From: Janibacter hoylei PVAS-1 | GTDB lineage: Bacteria > Actinomycetota > Actinomycetes > Actinomycetales > Dermatophilaceae | Direction of reading: 5' to 3' | Length of the DNA stretch: 64,000 bases | Assembly: GCF_000297495.1 (NCBI RefSeq) | Contig: NZ_ALWX01000042.1 | Span: forward strand, 21,353-85,352 | Shown here: positions 27,958-39,003 of the stretch, one piece after another | Layout: each line of letters begins with the position of its first letter | How positions within the stretch are numbered: position 1 is the stretch's first letter | Notes under the pieces: model-generated | Seen by the model: only the letters and a program-made list of their open reading frames with translations | Database searches by the model: none | Told to the model about the DNA's origin: nothing | Position numbers and translations under genes: made by a program

Positions 27958-28911
27958 TCAGGAGAGGCCGGGCAGCGGCAGGTGCAGCAGCGGGTCGATC
28001 GCCACGCCGAGGAAGAGCAGCGTTACGTAGGTGATCGAGAAGTGGAAGAGACGCATCGGCTTGAGCACCGACTGCTTCGTCTCGCCGCGCCGCGCCGTGG
28101 CCAGCAGCCGGTGCGCCTCGCCGACGAAGAGCGCACCCGAGACGAGGGCGGCGCCGAGGTAGACCCAGCCCATGTCGGCGACAGGCACGAGGGCCAGGGA
28201 AGTGAGGACCATGACCCAGGAGTAGGCGACGATCTGGCGGGCAACGGTCGTCATCTGCTCGACGACGGGCAGCATCGGCACCCCGGCTCGCGCGTAGTCG
28301 TCGGAAAAGCTCATCGACAGCGGCCAGTAGTGCGGGGGCGTCCAGAAGAAGATGACGAGGAAGAGGATGATCGCCGGCCAGCCGACGGAGTCGGTCACGG
28401 CGGACCACCCGATGAGCGTGGGCATGCACCCGGCGATGCCGCCCCACACGATGTTTTGCGGCGTGCGCCGCTTGAGGATCATCGTGTAGCCGACGGCGTA
28501 GAGGACGATCGCCGCGAGCGAGAGGCCCGCCGACAGCGGGTTGACGAAGAACCACAGCCAAGCAGTGGACAGGGCGGTCAGCACGAAGCCGAAGATCAGC
28601 GCGCCGCGGGGGGTGGCCTCGCCCGTGACGAGCGGCCGGTTCTGCGTCCGCCCCATCTGGGCGTCGATGTCCCGGTCGTAGACCATGTTGAAGGTGTTGG
28701 CCGCGCCCGCGCTCAGGCTGCCACCGACGAGGGTGAGCACGATGAGCGAGAGGGAGGGGACGCCGCGCTCCGCGAGGAACATCACCGGGACCGTCGTCAC
28801 GAGGAGCAGCTCGATGATCCGAGGCTTCGTCAGCGCGACGTACGCACGCACGGTGCGCCGCCACGGGCGGGTCGCCGGCGACAGCTCGCGCGTCGACTCG
28901 AGAGTGGTCAC
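27958..28911 (-). CDS. ctaB: Protoheme IX farnesyltransferase (heme O synthase)
   Basis: 317 aa UbiA-family membrane enzyme that adds a farnesyl group to heme B. First Asp-rich motif [18 protein letters not shown] (N-x3-D-x3-D); second loop [33 protein letters not shown] is the CtaB N-terminal signature. GTG 28911 is chosen: the frame is open upstream but lacks conserved sequence, while AAAGG stands before this GTG. Divergent from tkt. Confidence 0.94.
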   Translation of the reverse strand: MTTLESTRELSPATRPWRRTVRAYVALTKPRIIELLLVTTVPVMFLAERGVPSLSLIVLTLVGGSLSAGAANTFNMVYDRDIDAQMGRTQNRPLVTGEATPRGALIFGFVLTALSTAWLWFFVNPLSAGLSLAAIVLYAVGYTMILKRRTPQNIVWGGIAGCMPTLIGWSAVTDSVGWPAIILFLVIFFWTPPHYWPLSMSFSDDYARAGVPMLPVVEQMTTVARQIVAYSWVMVLTSLALVPVADMGWVYLGAALVSGALFVGEAHRLLATARRGETKQSVLKPMRLFHFSITYVTLLFLGVAIDPLLHLPLPGLS

Positions 28912-29036
28912 GGACTGCCTTTGCCGAAGGGGTGAGGGGACCGGCCGCACCGGGGTACGGCCGGGTCCCACTGTACCCGTGCCGCACCACGGGTCCGGCC
29001 CCGCCCCACGCGGCGTCGCACACATCGGGCGCGCAC

Positions 29037-29042
29037 TAGTGT
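29037..29042 (+). promoter_or_regulatory. Possible -10 box of the tkt operon
   Basis: TAGTGT about 40 nt before the tkt GTG. With GAAAGG standing 7 nt before that GTG, this transcript would be leadered, unlike many neighbours. Confidence 0.4.
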
Positions 29043-29082
29043 GGACAGCAGCACGCACGCTCCCGCAGCAGAAAGGTCCTCC

Positions 29083-31322
29083 GTGAGCACGGACACCGAC
29101 ACCTCGCCCAAGGCTCCCGCGAAGAAGGCAGCCGGTCGTGCTGCCTCAAAGGGAACGACCCGCACCGTGACCTCGGCCAACCCCGCCGGCCCGGCCGGCA
29201 CCTCGTCCCGATCGAGCGACCTGCCGATGCCGGTGGCGAAGAAGGCCGGCTGGAGCGACCTCGACGTGCGCGCCGTGGACACCGGTCGCCTCCTGGCCGC
29301 CGACGCCGTCCAGGAGTGCGGCAGCGGCCACCCCGGCACGGCGATGAGCCTCTCCCCCGTCGCCTACCTGCTCTACCAGCAGGTCATGACGCACGACCCG
29401 TCCGACCCGGCCTGGCTGGGGCGCGACCGCTTCGTCCTGTCGGTCGGTCACTCCTCGCTGACCCAGTACGTCCAGCTCTTCCTCTCCGGCTACGGGCTCG
29501 AGCTCAGCGACCTGAAGTCCCTGCGCACCTGGGGCTCCCTCACCCCGGGCCACCCCGAGGTCCACCACACCGCGGGCGTCGAGATCACCACAGGCCCCCT
29601 CGGGTCGGGACTGGCCTCCGCCACCGGCATGGCGATGGCCCAGCGCCGCCAGCGCGGTCTCTTCGACCCCGACGCAAAGCCGGGGACCTCCCCCTTCGAC
29701 CACACGATCTGGTGCCTCGCCTCCGACGGCGACATGCAGGAGGGCGTCTCCGCAGAAGCCGGCTCGCTCGCCGGCCACCAGGAGCTCGGCAACCTCAACG
29801 TCATCTACGACGCCAACCAGATCTCCATCGAGGACGACACCGACATCGCCTTCAGCGAGGACGTGGGTGCGCGCTACCGGGCCTACGGCTGGGAGGTCAT
29901 CGACGTCGACTGGCGCAAGACCGGTGACGGCAAGGCCTACGTCGAGGACATCGACGCCCTGCTCGCCGCGACCCAGCAGGCGAAGAAGAACACGAAGGCC
30001 CCCACGCTCATCGTGCTGCACACGATCATCGCCTGGCCGGCCCCGACCAAGCAGGACACCGGCGCCTCGCACGGCTCCGCGCTCGGCGAGGACGAGGTCG
30101 CGGCCACCAAGGAGCTGCTCGGCTTCGACCCGAAGAAGTCCTTCGCCGTCGAGAAGGCCGTCCTCGACCACACCCGCGCGGTGAAGAAGCGGGGCAAGGA
30201 GGCCCACAAGGAGTGGGACAAGCGCCTCGCCGCGTGGCGCAAGGCCAACCCGGAGCGCGCCGAGCTGCTCGACCGTGTCGTCGCGGGCAAGGTCCCGGCG
30301 GGCCTGGACAAGGCGCTGCCGACCTTCGAGGCCTCCGCCAAGGGCCTGGCCACGCGCGCCGCATCGGGCAAGGTCCTCACCGCCCTCGCCGACGTCATGC
30401 CCGAGCTGTGGGCGGCTCCGCCGACCTCGCCGGCTCCAACAACACGACGATGGACGGCCAGCCCTCCTTCACACCCAAGAGCAAGCAGACCGACACGTGG
30501 AAGGGCGACGAGTACGGCCGCACCCTCCACTTCGGCATCCGTGAGAACGGTATGGGCATGGCGATGAACGGCATCGCCCTCGAGGGCCTCACCCGCGTCT
30601 ACGGCGGCACCTTCCTCGTCTTCTCCGACTACATGCGCCCCGCCGTGCGCCTGGCGTCCCTGCAGCAGCTGCCAGTCACCTATGTCTGGACCCACGACAG
30701 CATCGGCCTCGGCGAGGACGGCCCGACCCACCAGCCGATCGAGCACCTCGCGTCGCTGCGCGCCATGCCGGGCCTCGACGTCGTCCGCCCGGGCGACGCC
30801 AACGAGGTCAGCGTGTGCTGGGGTCAGATCCTCAAGAACCGCTCCACCGCGGCGCTGGCGCTCTCCCGTCAGGGCACGCCGACCGTCGACCGGTCAGAGT
30901 ACGCCGCGGCGAAGGGGGCGGCCAAGGGTGGCTACGTCCTCGCCGAGTCGAGCACCGAGGTGCCCGACGTCATCCTCGTCGCCACCGGCACGGAAGTCGC
31001 GGTCGCGCTCGAGGCCCGCACGACGCTCGAGAAGGCCAAGATCGGCACCCGCGTCGTCTCGATGCCCTGCCGCGAGTGGTTCGACGCCCAGTCGAAGGCC
31101 TACAAGGAGAAGGTCCTGCCGGCCGCCGTCCGGGCGCGTGTCTCGGTCGAGGCCGCGACCCCCTTCGGCTGGCGCGAGGTCGTCGGCGACGCGGGCGAGA
31201 TCGTCGGCATCGACCACTTCGGCGCGTCGGCCGACGCCGGCACGCTCTACGAGAAGTTCGGCATCACGCCGGCCGCCGTCGTCAAGGCGGCCAAGGCGTC
31301 CATCAAGAAGGCGAAGGGATGA
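29083..31322 (+). pseudogene. tkt: Transketolase, one-base frameshift at 30,410
   Basis: About 746 aa once repaired. TPP enzyme of the pentose phosphate pathway. Landmarks: GSGHPGTAMSLSPVAYLL, SDGDMQEGVSAEAGSLAGH, then after the break [22 protein letters not shown] and [20 protein letters not shown] is missing from the run at 30410-30412: ELW should continue GGSADL but reads AAPP. The second frame runs cleanly to TGA 31322. The first about 55 residues are an unusual Lys/Ala/Ser-rich extension ([15 protein letters not shown]). An essential gene, so the frameshift is probably a sequencing error. Confidence 0.93.
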
Positions 31323-31327
31323 TCGAC

Positions 31328-32458
31328 ATGGCAGACCAGCTCCCCACCGCACCCGCACCGATCGCCGCGCTGCGCGAGGCAGGCGTCTCGGTCTGGCTAG
31401 ACGACCTGAGCCGTGAGCGGCTCCGTTCGGGCAACCTCCAGGAGGTCATCGACACCAAGGGCATCGTCGGCGTGACGACCAACCCGTCGATCTTCCAGGC
31501 CGCCCTCGCCGACGGCGACGCCTACACCGAGCAGCTCACCGCCCTCGCGGCCGAGGGCAAGGATGTCGACGAGGTCGTCTTCGCGCTCACCACCGACGAC
31601 GTGCGCGAGGCCTGCGACCTCTTCGTCCCGATCTACGAAGCCACCGACGGGGTCGACGGGCGCGTCTCCATCGAGGTCGACCCACGCCTGGCCCACGACG
31701 CGGAGCAGACCGCCGTCGTCGCCAAGCAGCTCGCCGAGACCGTGGGCCGCCCCCAGGTCCACATCAAGATCCCCGCGACTGAGACCGGCCTGCCGGCCAT
31801 CACCGCCACCCTCGCCGAGGGCATCAGCGTCAACGTCACGCTGATCTTCAGCCTCGAGCGGTACCGCGCGGTGATGAATGCCTACGTCGAGGGGCTCGAG
31901 CAGGCCCTCGCCGCCGGCAAGGACATCTCGCAGATCCACTCCGTCGCGTCCTTCTTCGTCTCGCGGGTCGACTCCGAGATCGACGGCCGCCTCGACGAGA
32001 TCGGCACCGACGAGGCCCGCGCCCTGCGGGGCAAGGCCGGCTTGGCCAACGCCCGCCTCGCGTACCAGGCCTACGAGGAGGTCTTCGCCACGCAGCGGTG
32101 GCAGCGCCTCGAGGCCGAAGGGGGACGCCGCCAGCGTCCGTTGTGGGCCTCGACCGGCGTCAAGGACCCCGCCTACCCCGACACCCTCTACGTCACCGAG
32201 CTCGTGGCGGCCGACACGGTCAACACCATGCCCGAGAAGACCCTCGACGCGACGATCGACCACGGCGAGGTCACCGGCGACACGGTCACCGGCGGCTACG
32301 AGGAGGCGCAGCAGGTGCTCGACGCCCTCGAGGGCCTGGGCATCAGCTACACCGAGGTCACCGCCCAGCTCGAGCGGGAGGGCGTGGAGAAGTTCGAGAA
32401 GGCCTGGGCCGAGCTGCTCGACGGCGTCAGCGCCGAACTGGCCAAGGCGGCCAAGTGA
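31328..32458 (+). CDS. tal: Transaldolase
   Basis: 376 aa, the long actinobacterial form. Moves dihydroxyacetone units between sugar phosphates. Landmarks: [26 protein letters not shown], the Schiff-base lysine in [19 protein letters not shown] and [17 protein letters not shown]. Two close starts exist: ATG 31319 overlaps the tkt stop but has no spacing from GAAGGG; ATG 31328 lies 9 nt after it and is used here. Confidence 0.95.
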   Translation: MADQLPTAPAPIAALREAGVSVWLDDLSRERLRSGNLQEVIDTKGIVGVTTNPSIFQAALADGDAYTEQLTALAAEGKDVDEVVFALTTDDVREACDLFVPIYEATDGVDGRVSIEVDPRLAHDAEQTAVVAKQLAETVGRPQVHIKIPATETGLPAITATLAEGISVNVTLIFSLERYRAVMNAYVEGLEQALAAGKDISQIHSVASFFVSRVDSEIDGRLDEIGTDEARALRGKAGLANARLAYQAYEEVFATQRWQRLEAEGGRRQRPLWASTGVKDPAYPDTLYVTELVAADTVNTMPEKTLDATIDHGEVTGDTVTGGYEEAQQVLDALEGLGISYTEVTAQLEREGVEKFEKAWAELLDGVSAELAKAAK

Positions 32459-34071
32459 CCTCGCTCTCGGTGGCCGCCGCGGGTGCTGCAGCCGACGCGG
32501 TCACGACCCACGTCCCCGCCCTCGTCGCGGATCGCGTGGCGAGCCGGATCTTCGAGCAGGACCCGACCCTGTGGGGTCCTGCCGCCGAGGAGGAGGCCGC
32601 CCAGCGACTCGCCTGGGTCGGCCTCGGACGGACCTCGCGCCACCTCGTCGGCCAGATCGCGGCCTTGCGCGCCGAGCTGACCGAGCAGGGCGTCGACCGG
32701 GTCGTGCTCTGCGGCATGGGCGGCTCCTCGCTGGCGCCGGAGGTCATCTGCGCCACGGCCGGCGTCCCGCTCGTCGTCCTCGACTCGAGCCACCCGGACG
32801 TCGTCCGGGCCGCCGCGACCGACCTGCAGCGCACCGTCGTCGTGGTGTCGAGCAAGTCCGGCTCCACGGTCGAGACGGACAGCCAGCGTCGGGTCTTCGA
32901 GCAGGCTTTCACCGAGGCCGGCATCGACCCCGCCGCGCGGATCGTCGTCGTCACCGACCCCGGCAGCCCCCTGGAGGAGGATGCCCGGGCCAAGGGCCAG
33001 CGCGTCGTCACCGCGGACCCGTCCGTCGGTGGCCGATACTCGGCCCTGACTGCCTTCGGCCTCGTCCCGAGCGGCCTCGCCGGAGCCGACGTCGAGGCCC
33101 TGCTCGACGACGCCGAGTCCGTGGCCGACCTGCTCGCCGAGGACGACGAGGCCAACCCGGCCCTGCGTCTCGGCGCAGCGATGGGCGGCACCTCGCCCCT
33201 GCGCGACAAGCTCTACCTCGTCGACCACGGGACGCTGATCTCCGGACTCGGCGACTGGGCCGAGCAGCTCATCGCGGAGTCGACCGGCAAGGAGGGCAAG
33301 GGCCTCCTGCCCGTCGTGCTCGACCGCCCCGGCGCCGGCGCTCCCCCGGCCGATGCGACCGTCGTGCGCCTCGTCGCCGACGACGGTGAGCACGAGGTGC
33401 CGGTCGCCCCGTCGACGGTCGACGTCGGCGGCTCCCTCGGGGCGCAGTTCCTGCTGTGGGAGACCGCGACCGCCGTCGCCGGACGACTTCTCGGCATCAA
33501 CCCCTTCGACCAGCCCGACGTCGAGAGCGCCAAGCAGGCCGCCCGCGACCTCATGTCCGGCGACGGGGCGACCGCGAGCGAGCCGGACCTCACCGACGGT
33601 CCGGTGACCGTGAGCCACGCCGGTGGCGACTGGCTCGGCGGGGCGAGCACGCTCGACGAGGCGGTGACGGCCCTGCTCGACCAGCTCGACCCCGACCACG
33701 GCTACGTCGCGGTCATGGCCTACCTCGACCGGGAGGGCGATGCCCCCTTCGCCGAGGTGGCAGACGCCCTCGCCGAGCGGGTCGACCGGCCGGTGACCTT
33801 CGGGTGGGGGCCACGCTTCCTCCACTCCACCGGGCAGTACCACAAGGGCGGGCCGGCCACCGGGGTGTACATCCAGGTGACCGACGAGCCCCGTGAGGAC
33901 CTGCCCGTCCCCGGGCGCGACTTCACGCTGGGCGAGTTCATCGCGGCCCAGGCCGGTGGCGACGGGCAGGTGCTCGCCGACCACGGTCGGCCCGTGCTCG
34001 TGCTGCACCTCACCGACCACGACGCCGGCCTGGCTCGGGTCGGCGCGGCGCTGCGAGGTGACCGGCCATGA
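32455..34071 (+). CDS. pgi: Glucose-6-phosphate isomerase
   Basis: 538 aa. SIS-fold enzyme in the form found inside actinobacterial pentose phosphate clusters. Landmarks: [25 protein letters not shown] (phosphate loop), [32 protein letters not shown] and a late [14 protein letters not shown] 32455 overlaps the tal stop (GTGA). This version is diverged from classical Pgi in its N-terminal half. Confidence 0.92.
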   Translation: MTSLSVAAAGAAADAVTTHVPALVADRVASRIFEQDPTLWGPAAEEEAAQRLAWVGLGRTSRHLVGQIAALRAELTEQGVDRVVLCGMGGSSLAPEVICATAGVPLVVLDSSHPDVVRAAATDLQRTVVVVSSKSGSTVETDSQRRVFEQAFTEAGIDPAARIVVVTDPGSPLEEDARAKGQRVVTADPSVGGRYSALTAFGLVPSGLAGADVEALLDDAESVADLLAEDDEANPALRLGAAMGGTSPLRDKLYLVDHGTLISGLGDWAEQLIAESTGKEGKGLLPVVLDRPGAGAPPADATVVRLVADDGEHEVPVAPSTVDVGGSLGAQFLLWETATAVAGRLLGINPFDQPDVESAKQAARDLMSGDGATASEPDLTDGPVTVSHAGGDWLGGASTLDEAVTALLDQLDPDHGYVAVMAYLDREGDAPFAEVADALAERVDRPVTFGWGPRFLHSTGQYHKGGPATGVYIQVTDEPREDLPVPGRDFTLGEFIAAQAGGDGQVLADHGRPVLVLHLTDHDAGLARVGAALRGDRP

Positions 34072-35612
34072 GGCCGGCCCGGGTCACGGCCGACGTCAAC
34101 CCGCTGCGCGACCCGCGCGACAAGCGCCTGCCCCGCATCGCCGGGCCGTGCAGCCTCGTCCTCTTCGGGGTGACGGGCGACCTCGCCCGCAAGAAGCTCA
34201 TGCCGGCGATCTACGACCTCGCCAACCGCGGGCTGCTGCCGCCGGGCTTCTCGCTCGTCGGCTTCGCCCGGCGCGACTGGGCCGACCAGGACTTCGGCAA
34301 GGTCGTCTACGACGCCGTCCGCGAGCACGCCCGCACCCCCTTCCGCGAGGAGGTGTGGCGCAGCCTCTCCGAGGGCTTCCGCTTCGTCCCGGGGACCTTC
34401 GACGACGACGCCGCCTTCGACCTGCTGGCGCAGACGGTGCGCGAGCTCGACGAGCAGCGCGGCACGGGCGGCAACCACGCCTTCTACCTGTCGATCCCGC
34501 CGGGCTTCTTCTCCACCGTCTGCCAGCAGCTGCAGCGGTCGGGGCTGGCCTCGCCCACCGAGGACTCGTGGCGGCGCGTCGTCATCGAAAAACCCTTCGG
34601 TCACGACCTCGAGAGCGCGCAGGAGCTCAACGCGATCGTCGAGGAGGTCTTCCCGCCCGACGCGATCTTCCGCATCGACCACTACCTCGGCAAGGAGACG
34701 GTGCAAAACCTGCTGGCGCTGCGCTTCGCCAACCAGATGTTCGAGCCGGTGTGGAACAGCCACTACGTCGACCACGTGCAGATCACCATGGCCGAGGACA
34801 TCGGCATCGGCGGTCGGGCGGGGTACTACGACGGCATCGGTGCCGCGCGCGACGTCATCCAGAACCACCTCCTCCAGCTGCTCGCGCTGACGGCGATGGA
34901 GGAGCCGACGAGCTTCGACGCCGCGGCGCTGCGGACCGAGAAGGAAAAGGTCCTCGCGGCCGTCCAGGTGCCCGATGACCTCGGCGAGGCCACCGTCCGC
35001 GGGCAGTACGCCGCCGGCTGGCAGGGTGGCGACAAGGTCATCGGCTACCTCGAGGAGGACGGTGTCGCCGCCGACTCGACGACCGAGACCTATGCGGCCA
35101 TGCGCCTGGACGTCGACACCCGGCGTTGGGCAGGTGTCCCCTTCTACCTGCGCACGGGCAAGCGTCTCGGCCGCCGGGTCACGGAGATCGCCGTGGTCTT
35201 CAAGCGGGCGCCCCACCTGCCCTTCACCGACACCGAGACCGAGGAGCTGGGGCAGAACGCCGTCGTCATCCGGGTCCAGCCCGACGAAGGGGTGACCATG
35301 CGCTTCGGCGCCAAGGTCCCGGGCAACCAGATGGAGGTGCGCGACGTGACGATGGACTTCGGCTACGGCCGCGCCTTCACCGAGTCCAGCCCCGAGGCCT
35401 ACGAGCGGCTCATCCTCGACGTGCTCCTCGGCGACCCGCCGCTCTTCCCCCGGCACGAGGAGGTCGAACTCTCCTGGCGCATCCTCGACCCGATCGAGCA
35501 GTACTGGGGCAGGCAGCGCAGCGGGGTCGAGCAGTACCCCGCCGGCACGTGGGGACCGCCCGCGGCCGACGCGATGATGGAGCGTGACGGACGCACCTGG
35601 AGGATGCCGTGA
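34068..35612 (+). CDS. zwf: Glucose-6-phosphate 1-dehydrogenase
   Basis: 514 aa. First NADPH-producing step of the pentose phosphate pathway. Coenzyme loop GVTGDLARKKLMPAIYDL; active-site RIDHYLGKETVQNL; structural VIEKPFGHD and FYLRTGKRL. ATG 34068 overlaps the pgi stop (ATGA). Followed at once by opcA, which in actinobacteria codes for its allosteric partner. Confidence 0.97.
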   Translation: MRPARVTADVNPLRDPRDKRLPRIAGPCSLVLFGVTGDLARKKLMPAIYDLANRGLLPPGFSLVGFARRDWADQDFGKVVYDAVREHARTPFREEVWRSLSEGFRFVPGTFDDDAAFDLLAQTVRELDEQRGTGGNHAFYLSIPPGFFSTVCQQLQRSGLASPTEDSWRRVVIEKPFGHDLESAQELNAIVEEVFPPDAIFRIDHYLGKETVQNLLALRFANQMFEPVWNSHYVDHVQITMAEDIGIGGRAGYYDGIGAARDVIQNHLLQLLALTAMEEPTSFDAAALRTEKEKVLAAVQVPDDLGEATVRGQYAAGWQGGDKVIGYLEEDGVAADSTTETYAAMRLDVDTRRWAGVPFYLRTGKRLGRRVTEIAVVFKRAPHLPFTDTETEELGQNAVVIRVQPDEGVTMRFGAKVPGNQMEVRDVTMDFGYGRAFTESSPEAYERLILDVLLGDPPLFPRHEEVELSWRILDPIEQYWGRQRSGVEQYPAGTWGPPAADAMMERDGRTWRMP

Positions 35613-36730
35613 TCGTCGACCTGCCGAGCGCCAGCACATCGCTCATCAGCCAGCGGCTCATCGAGATCCGTGAGGACGTGGGCGCGATGGCGCTCAGCCG
35701 CGTGCTCACCCTCGTCGTCGTCGTCCCGGAGGGCGACGCCGAGGAGGCCCTCGCCGTCGCCAACTCCGCGAGCCACCAGCACCCGGCCCGGATCATCTGC
35801 GTGATCCTCGCCAACGCGCGCGGCAAGGCCCGGCTGGACGCCCAGATCCGTGTCGGCGGCGACGCGGGAGCCTCCGAGGTCGTCGTGCTCCGCCTCTACG
35901 GCGAGCTCACCCGCCACGCGCGCAGCGTCGTCACCCCACTCGTCCTGCCGGACTCCCCCGTCGTCGCATGGTGGCCCACCGACGCTCCCAAGGACCCGGC
36001 CCAGGACCCCGTGGGCGCGATGGCGCAGCGACGCATCACCGACTCCTCCGCGGAGGCGAGCATCGGCCCAACCCTCAAGCGGCTGGCCCGCACCTACGCG
36101 CCCGGCGACACGGATCTCGCCTGGAGCCGGATCACGCTGTGGCGTGGCCTCCTCGCGACGACGCTGGACCGGGCTCCCTTCGAGCCGGTGACCGCGGCGA
36201 CCGTCGTCGGGGCCGGGGACTCCCCTTCGGCCGACCTCATCGCCGGCTGGCTGCGCCACCGACTGCGCTGCCCCGTCGCCATCATCCGCTCGCGCAACGG
36301 CACCGGTCTGGTGAGCGTGCGGCTCGAGCGGGCCTCCGGACCCATCGACCTGGTGCGTCCCACCGCGAGCGACACCGCGACTCTCGACCAAGCGGGGCAA
36401 CCGCGCCGGGCCATCGCCCTCGCCCCCCGCTCCGACGCGGAGTGCCTGGCCGACGAGCTGCGACGACTCGACCCCGACGAGGTCTACGAGGACGCCCTGA
36501 CGCGGGGCCTGCCGGAGGTGACCCGTCGTCGCCTGACGATGACCGAGGCGGTCGAGCAGGGCCTCGTCCCCTCCCCGAGCGATGCCCGGCGCACCGCCGT
36601 CCGGCTCGCCGAGAGGTCGAAGGAGGCCATCCGCAGCGCGATGGTCCAGGCCGAGCCCGAGGCCGCCGACAGCTCGCCCGAGGCCGTCAAGGTCGCCGTG
36701 CGCGAGCGGCTCGACGAGAGCCCGGCATGA
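35609..36730 (+). CDS. opcA: Glucose-6-phosphate dehydrogenase assembly/allosteric protein OpcA
   Basis: 373 aa. Conserved blocks: ALSRVLTLVVV, EEALAVANSASHQHPARIICVI and VVAWWPTDAPKDPAQDPVG. OpcA binds Zwf and raises its activity. The GTG overlaps the zwf stop (GTGA), so the two are made together. The C-terminal 50 residues are more variable and charged. Confidence 0.94.
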   Translation: MIVDLPSASTSLISQRLIEIREDVGAMALSRVLTLVVVVPEGDAEEALAVANSASHQHPARIICVILANARGKARLDAQIRVGGDAGASEVVVLRLYGELTRHARSVVTPLVLPDSPVVAWWPTDAPKDPAQDPVGAMAQRRITDSSAEASIGPTLKRLARTYAPGDTDLAWSRITLWRGLLATTLDRAPFEPVTAATVVGAGDSPSADLIAGWLRHRLRCPVAIIRSRNGTGLVSVRLERASGPIDLVRPTASDTATLDQAGQPRRAIALAPRSDAECLADELRRLDPDEVYEDALTRGLPEVTRRRLTMTEAVEQGLVPSPSDARRTAVRLAERSKEAIRSAMVQAEPEAADSSPEAVKVAVRERLDESPA

Positions 36731-37458
36731 CCGCGACGCCGCTCGTCCTCGTCCACCCCGACAGCGAGACCCTCGCCGAGATGACGGCGGCCCGGCTGCT
36801 CACCGTCGTCCAGGAGGCAGTGGCCGCCCGTGGAAGGGCCGACCTGTCCCTGACCGGCGGGTCCATGGGGTCGGCCGTGGTGGGCGCCCTGTCCGGTCAC
36901 CCCCTTCGCTTGCTCGTGGACTGGACCCGGGTGCACGTCTGGTGGGGTGACGAGCGCTACCTGCCGGCGGGCGACCCGGATCGCAACGACGTGCAGAACG
37001 ATGCCGCCGGTCTGCGGCTGCTCGGTCTGCTGCCCGAGCACGTCCACCGGGTCGCTGGTCCGGATGCCAGCGCCTCTCCCGAGGAGTCGGCGGCCGCGTA
37101 CGAGACCACCCTGCGCGAGCACGGCGGCGGGGAGTGGGACGTCGTGCTGCTCGGCGTCGGGCCCGACGGGCACGTCGCCTCGCTCTTCCCCGGGCACCCG
37201 GCCCAGCTGCTCGACGATGCGCTGGCCGTCGCAGTGCACGACTCCCCCAAGCCCCCGCCCACGCGGGTGTCGCTGACGACGGGGTGCCTGTCGCGGGCCC
37301 GTGAGGTGTGGTTCGTCGTGGCCGGCGAGGACAAGGCCGAGGCCGTGGCGAAGGGAGTGGCCGGCGCCCCGGCAGGTGAGAGCAGCGCCGCCCGGGTCAG
37401 GGCCCGGGGACGTACGCTCTGGCTGGTCGACGAGGCCGCCGCGTCGCGGCGCCCCTGA
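36727..37458 (+). CDS. pgl: 6-phosphogluconolactonase
   Basis: 243 aa, DevB/SOL family. Hydrolyses the lactone made by Zwf. Landmarks: LSLTGGSMG, VWWGDERYLPAGDPDRND and LLGVGPDGHVASLFPGH with the catalytic histidine. ATG 36727 overlaps the opcA stop (ATGA). It ends the tkt-tal-pgi-zwf-opcA-pgl operon and stops 9 nt before the convergent rbpA stop. Confidence 0.95.
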   Translation: MTATPLVLVHPDSETLAEMTAARLLTVVQEAVAARGRADLSLTGGSMGSAVVGALSGHPLRLLVDWTRVHVWWGDERYLPAGDPDRNDVQNDAAGLRLLGLLPEHVHRVAGPDASASPEESAAAYETTLREHGGGEWDVVLLGVGPDGHVASLFPGHPAQLLDDALAVAVHDSPKPPPTRVSLTTGCLSRAREVWFVVAGEDKAEAVAKGVAGAPAGESSAARVRARGRTLWLVDEAAASRRP

Positions 37459-37467
37459 CCTGCGGCG

Positions 37468-37818
37468 CTACTGGATCAGGCCGCGGTCGCGCAGCTCACC
37501 CAGCCGCTCCTGGAGGATCGCGTCACCCTCGGAGTCGGAGCGGCGCTCCTTCACGTAGGCCAGGTGGGTCTTGTAGACCTCCGCCGTCGGCGGGGCCGGC
37601 GGGTTGTCGCGGTCCTGGCCGGCCGGCAGTCCGCAGAACTTGCACTCCCACTGCTCCGGGACCTCGACGCTGTCGTCGACCGCGAAGGAGGGGGTGACCT
37701 CGTGCCCATTGGCACACCAGTAGGTCACGAAGGTGCGCGGCGCGGCCTCGCCCCGCTCCGCCTCGCCCATGGGGCCGGCGCCGATGCGGCTGCCGCGGAT
37801 CGCATTGCCACCAACCAT
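37468..37818 (-). CDS. rbpA: RNA polymerase-binding protein RbpA
   Basis: 116 aa. Actinobacteria-specific activator that binds RNA polymerase and group I/II sigma factors. The basic start IRGSRIGAGP, the central zinc-type core (WCANGHEV and WECKFCG) and the C-terminal sigma-binding helices (THLAYVKERRSDSEGDAILQERL) match the family. GAGGAG stands before the ATG. It marks the lineage as actinobacterial. Confidence 0.95.
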   Translation of the reverse strand: MVGGNAIRGSRIGAGPMGEAERGEAAPRTFVTYWCANGHEVTPSFAVDDSVEVPEQWECKFCGLPAGQDRDNPPAPPTAEVYKTHLAYVKERRSDSEGDAILQERLGELRDRGLIQ

Positions 37819-37852
37819 GTCGTGCTCCTCGTGTGTGTGGAGGGGGGACGCG

Positions 37853-38098
37853 TCAGGCGTCGAAGCGGTCGACGAGACCGATGCCGACGATCGCGGCGAA
37901 CCAGATCAGGCCGACGACGATCGTGAAGCGGGAGAGATTGCGCTCGGCGACGGACGAGCTGCCGAGCGACGCGGACATGCCGCCGCCGAACATGTCGGAC
38001 ATGCCACCGCCCTTCCCCTTGTGCATGAGGATGAGCAGGGTGAGGATCAGGCCGGTGATCACGAGGATCACCTGGAGTCCGATGCGGACGGCGTTCAC
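37853..38098 (-). CDS. secG: Preprotein translocase subunit SecG
   Basis: 81 aa. Two membrane segments (IGLQVILVITGLILTLLILM and FTIVVGLIWFAAIVGIGL) joined by the SecG loop HKGKGGGMSDMFGGG. Part of the SecYEG channel. GTG 38098 is the only start giving the family N-terminus. Lies between tpiA and rbpA, a common actinobacterial position. Confidence 0.94.
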   Translation of the reverse strand: MNAVRIGLQVILVITGLILTLLILMHKGKGGGMSDMFGGGMSASLGSSSVAERNLSRFTIVVGLIWFAAIVGIGLVDRFDA

Positions 38099-38210
38099 GC
38101 GTTCAGGTCCTTGTCGGTCGGGACTGGGTCGGGCACCACCTGGCGACGGCGCCCGGCTCAGGATACCCCGCGTCACGGGAACCGCTGCCGACCGGGCACC
38201 GCGTGTGCCG

Positions 38211-39002
38211 TCAGGTGGTCAGGTGCTGCTGGTAGCGGCAGATCGCCGCAAACTCCTCGGCCTGCAGGGAGGCTCCACCGACGAGGGCTCCGTCGACGTC
38301 CGCACCGGCCATGATCGAGGCGACGTTGCCCGACTTCACCGAGCCTCCGTACAGGACGCGCACGGCGTCGGCGACCTCGGGCGAGTACAGCTGCGCCAGA
38401 CGCCCACGGATCGCCGAGCACACCTCCTGCGCGTCGTCGGGCGTGGCGACCTCACCGGTGCCGATGGCCCACACGGGCTCGTAGGCGATGACGACGGTCG
38501 CGGCCTGCTCGGCGGTGATGCCGGCGAGGCTGCCCTCGAGCTGGGTCAGGACGTGCGCGACGTGCTCGCCTGCCTGCCGCACATCGAGGCCCTCCCCGAC
38601 GCAGACGATCGGCACGAGGCCGTGCCGGTACGCCGCCACGGCCTTGCTCGCGACGACCGCGTCGCTCTCGCCGTGGCCCTCGCGACGCTCGCTGTGGCCG
38701 ACGACCACGTACGTGCACCCGAGCTTGGCGAGGAAGGCGCCGGAGACGTCACCGGTGAAGGCGCCTGAGTCGTGCGGGCTGACGTCCTGCGCGCCGTAGC
38801 GCAGCGCGAGCCGGTCACCCTCGACGAGGGTCTGCACGGAGCGCAGATCGGTGAAGGGCGGCAGCACGGCGACCTCGACGCTCGCCGGGTCGTGCTTGGC
38901 GTCGCGCAGGGTCCAGTCGAGCTTTTGCACGAGATGGGTGCCCTGCAGGTGGTCGAGGTTCATCTTCCAGTTGCCCGCCATGAGCGGGGTGCGAGTCGCC
39001 AT
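38211..39002 (-). CDS. tpiA: Triosephosphate isomerase
   Basis: 263 aa TIM barrel. Catalytic lysine in GNWKMNL, histidine in VVGHSERRE and glutamate in [12 protein letters not shown]; phosphate loop [11 protein letters not shown]. The ATG lies 1 nt after the pgk stop. Third gene of the gap-pgk-tpiA order. Confidence 0.97.
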   Translation of the reverse strand: MATRTPLMAGNWKMNLDHLQGTHLVQKLDWTLRDAKHDPASVEVAVLPPFTDLRSVQTLVEGDRLALRYGAQDVSPHDSGAFTGDVSGAFLAKLGCTYVVVGHSERREGHGESDAVVASKAVAAYRHGLVPIVCVGEGLDVRQAGEHVAHVLTQLEGSLAGITAEQAATVVIAYEPVWAIGTGEVATPDDAQEVCSAIRGRLAQLYSPEVADAVRVLYGGSVKSGNVASIMAGADVDGALVGGASLQAEEFAAICRYQQHLTT

Positions 39003-39003
39003 G

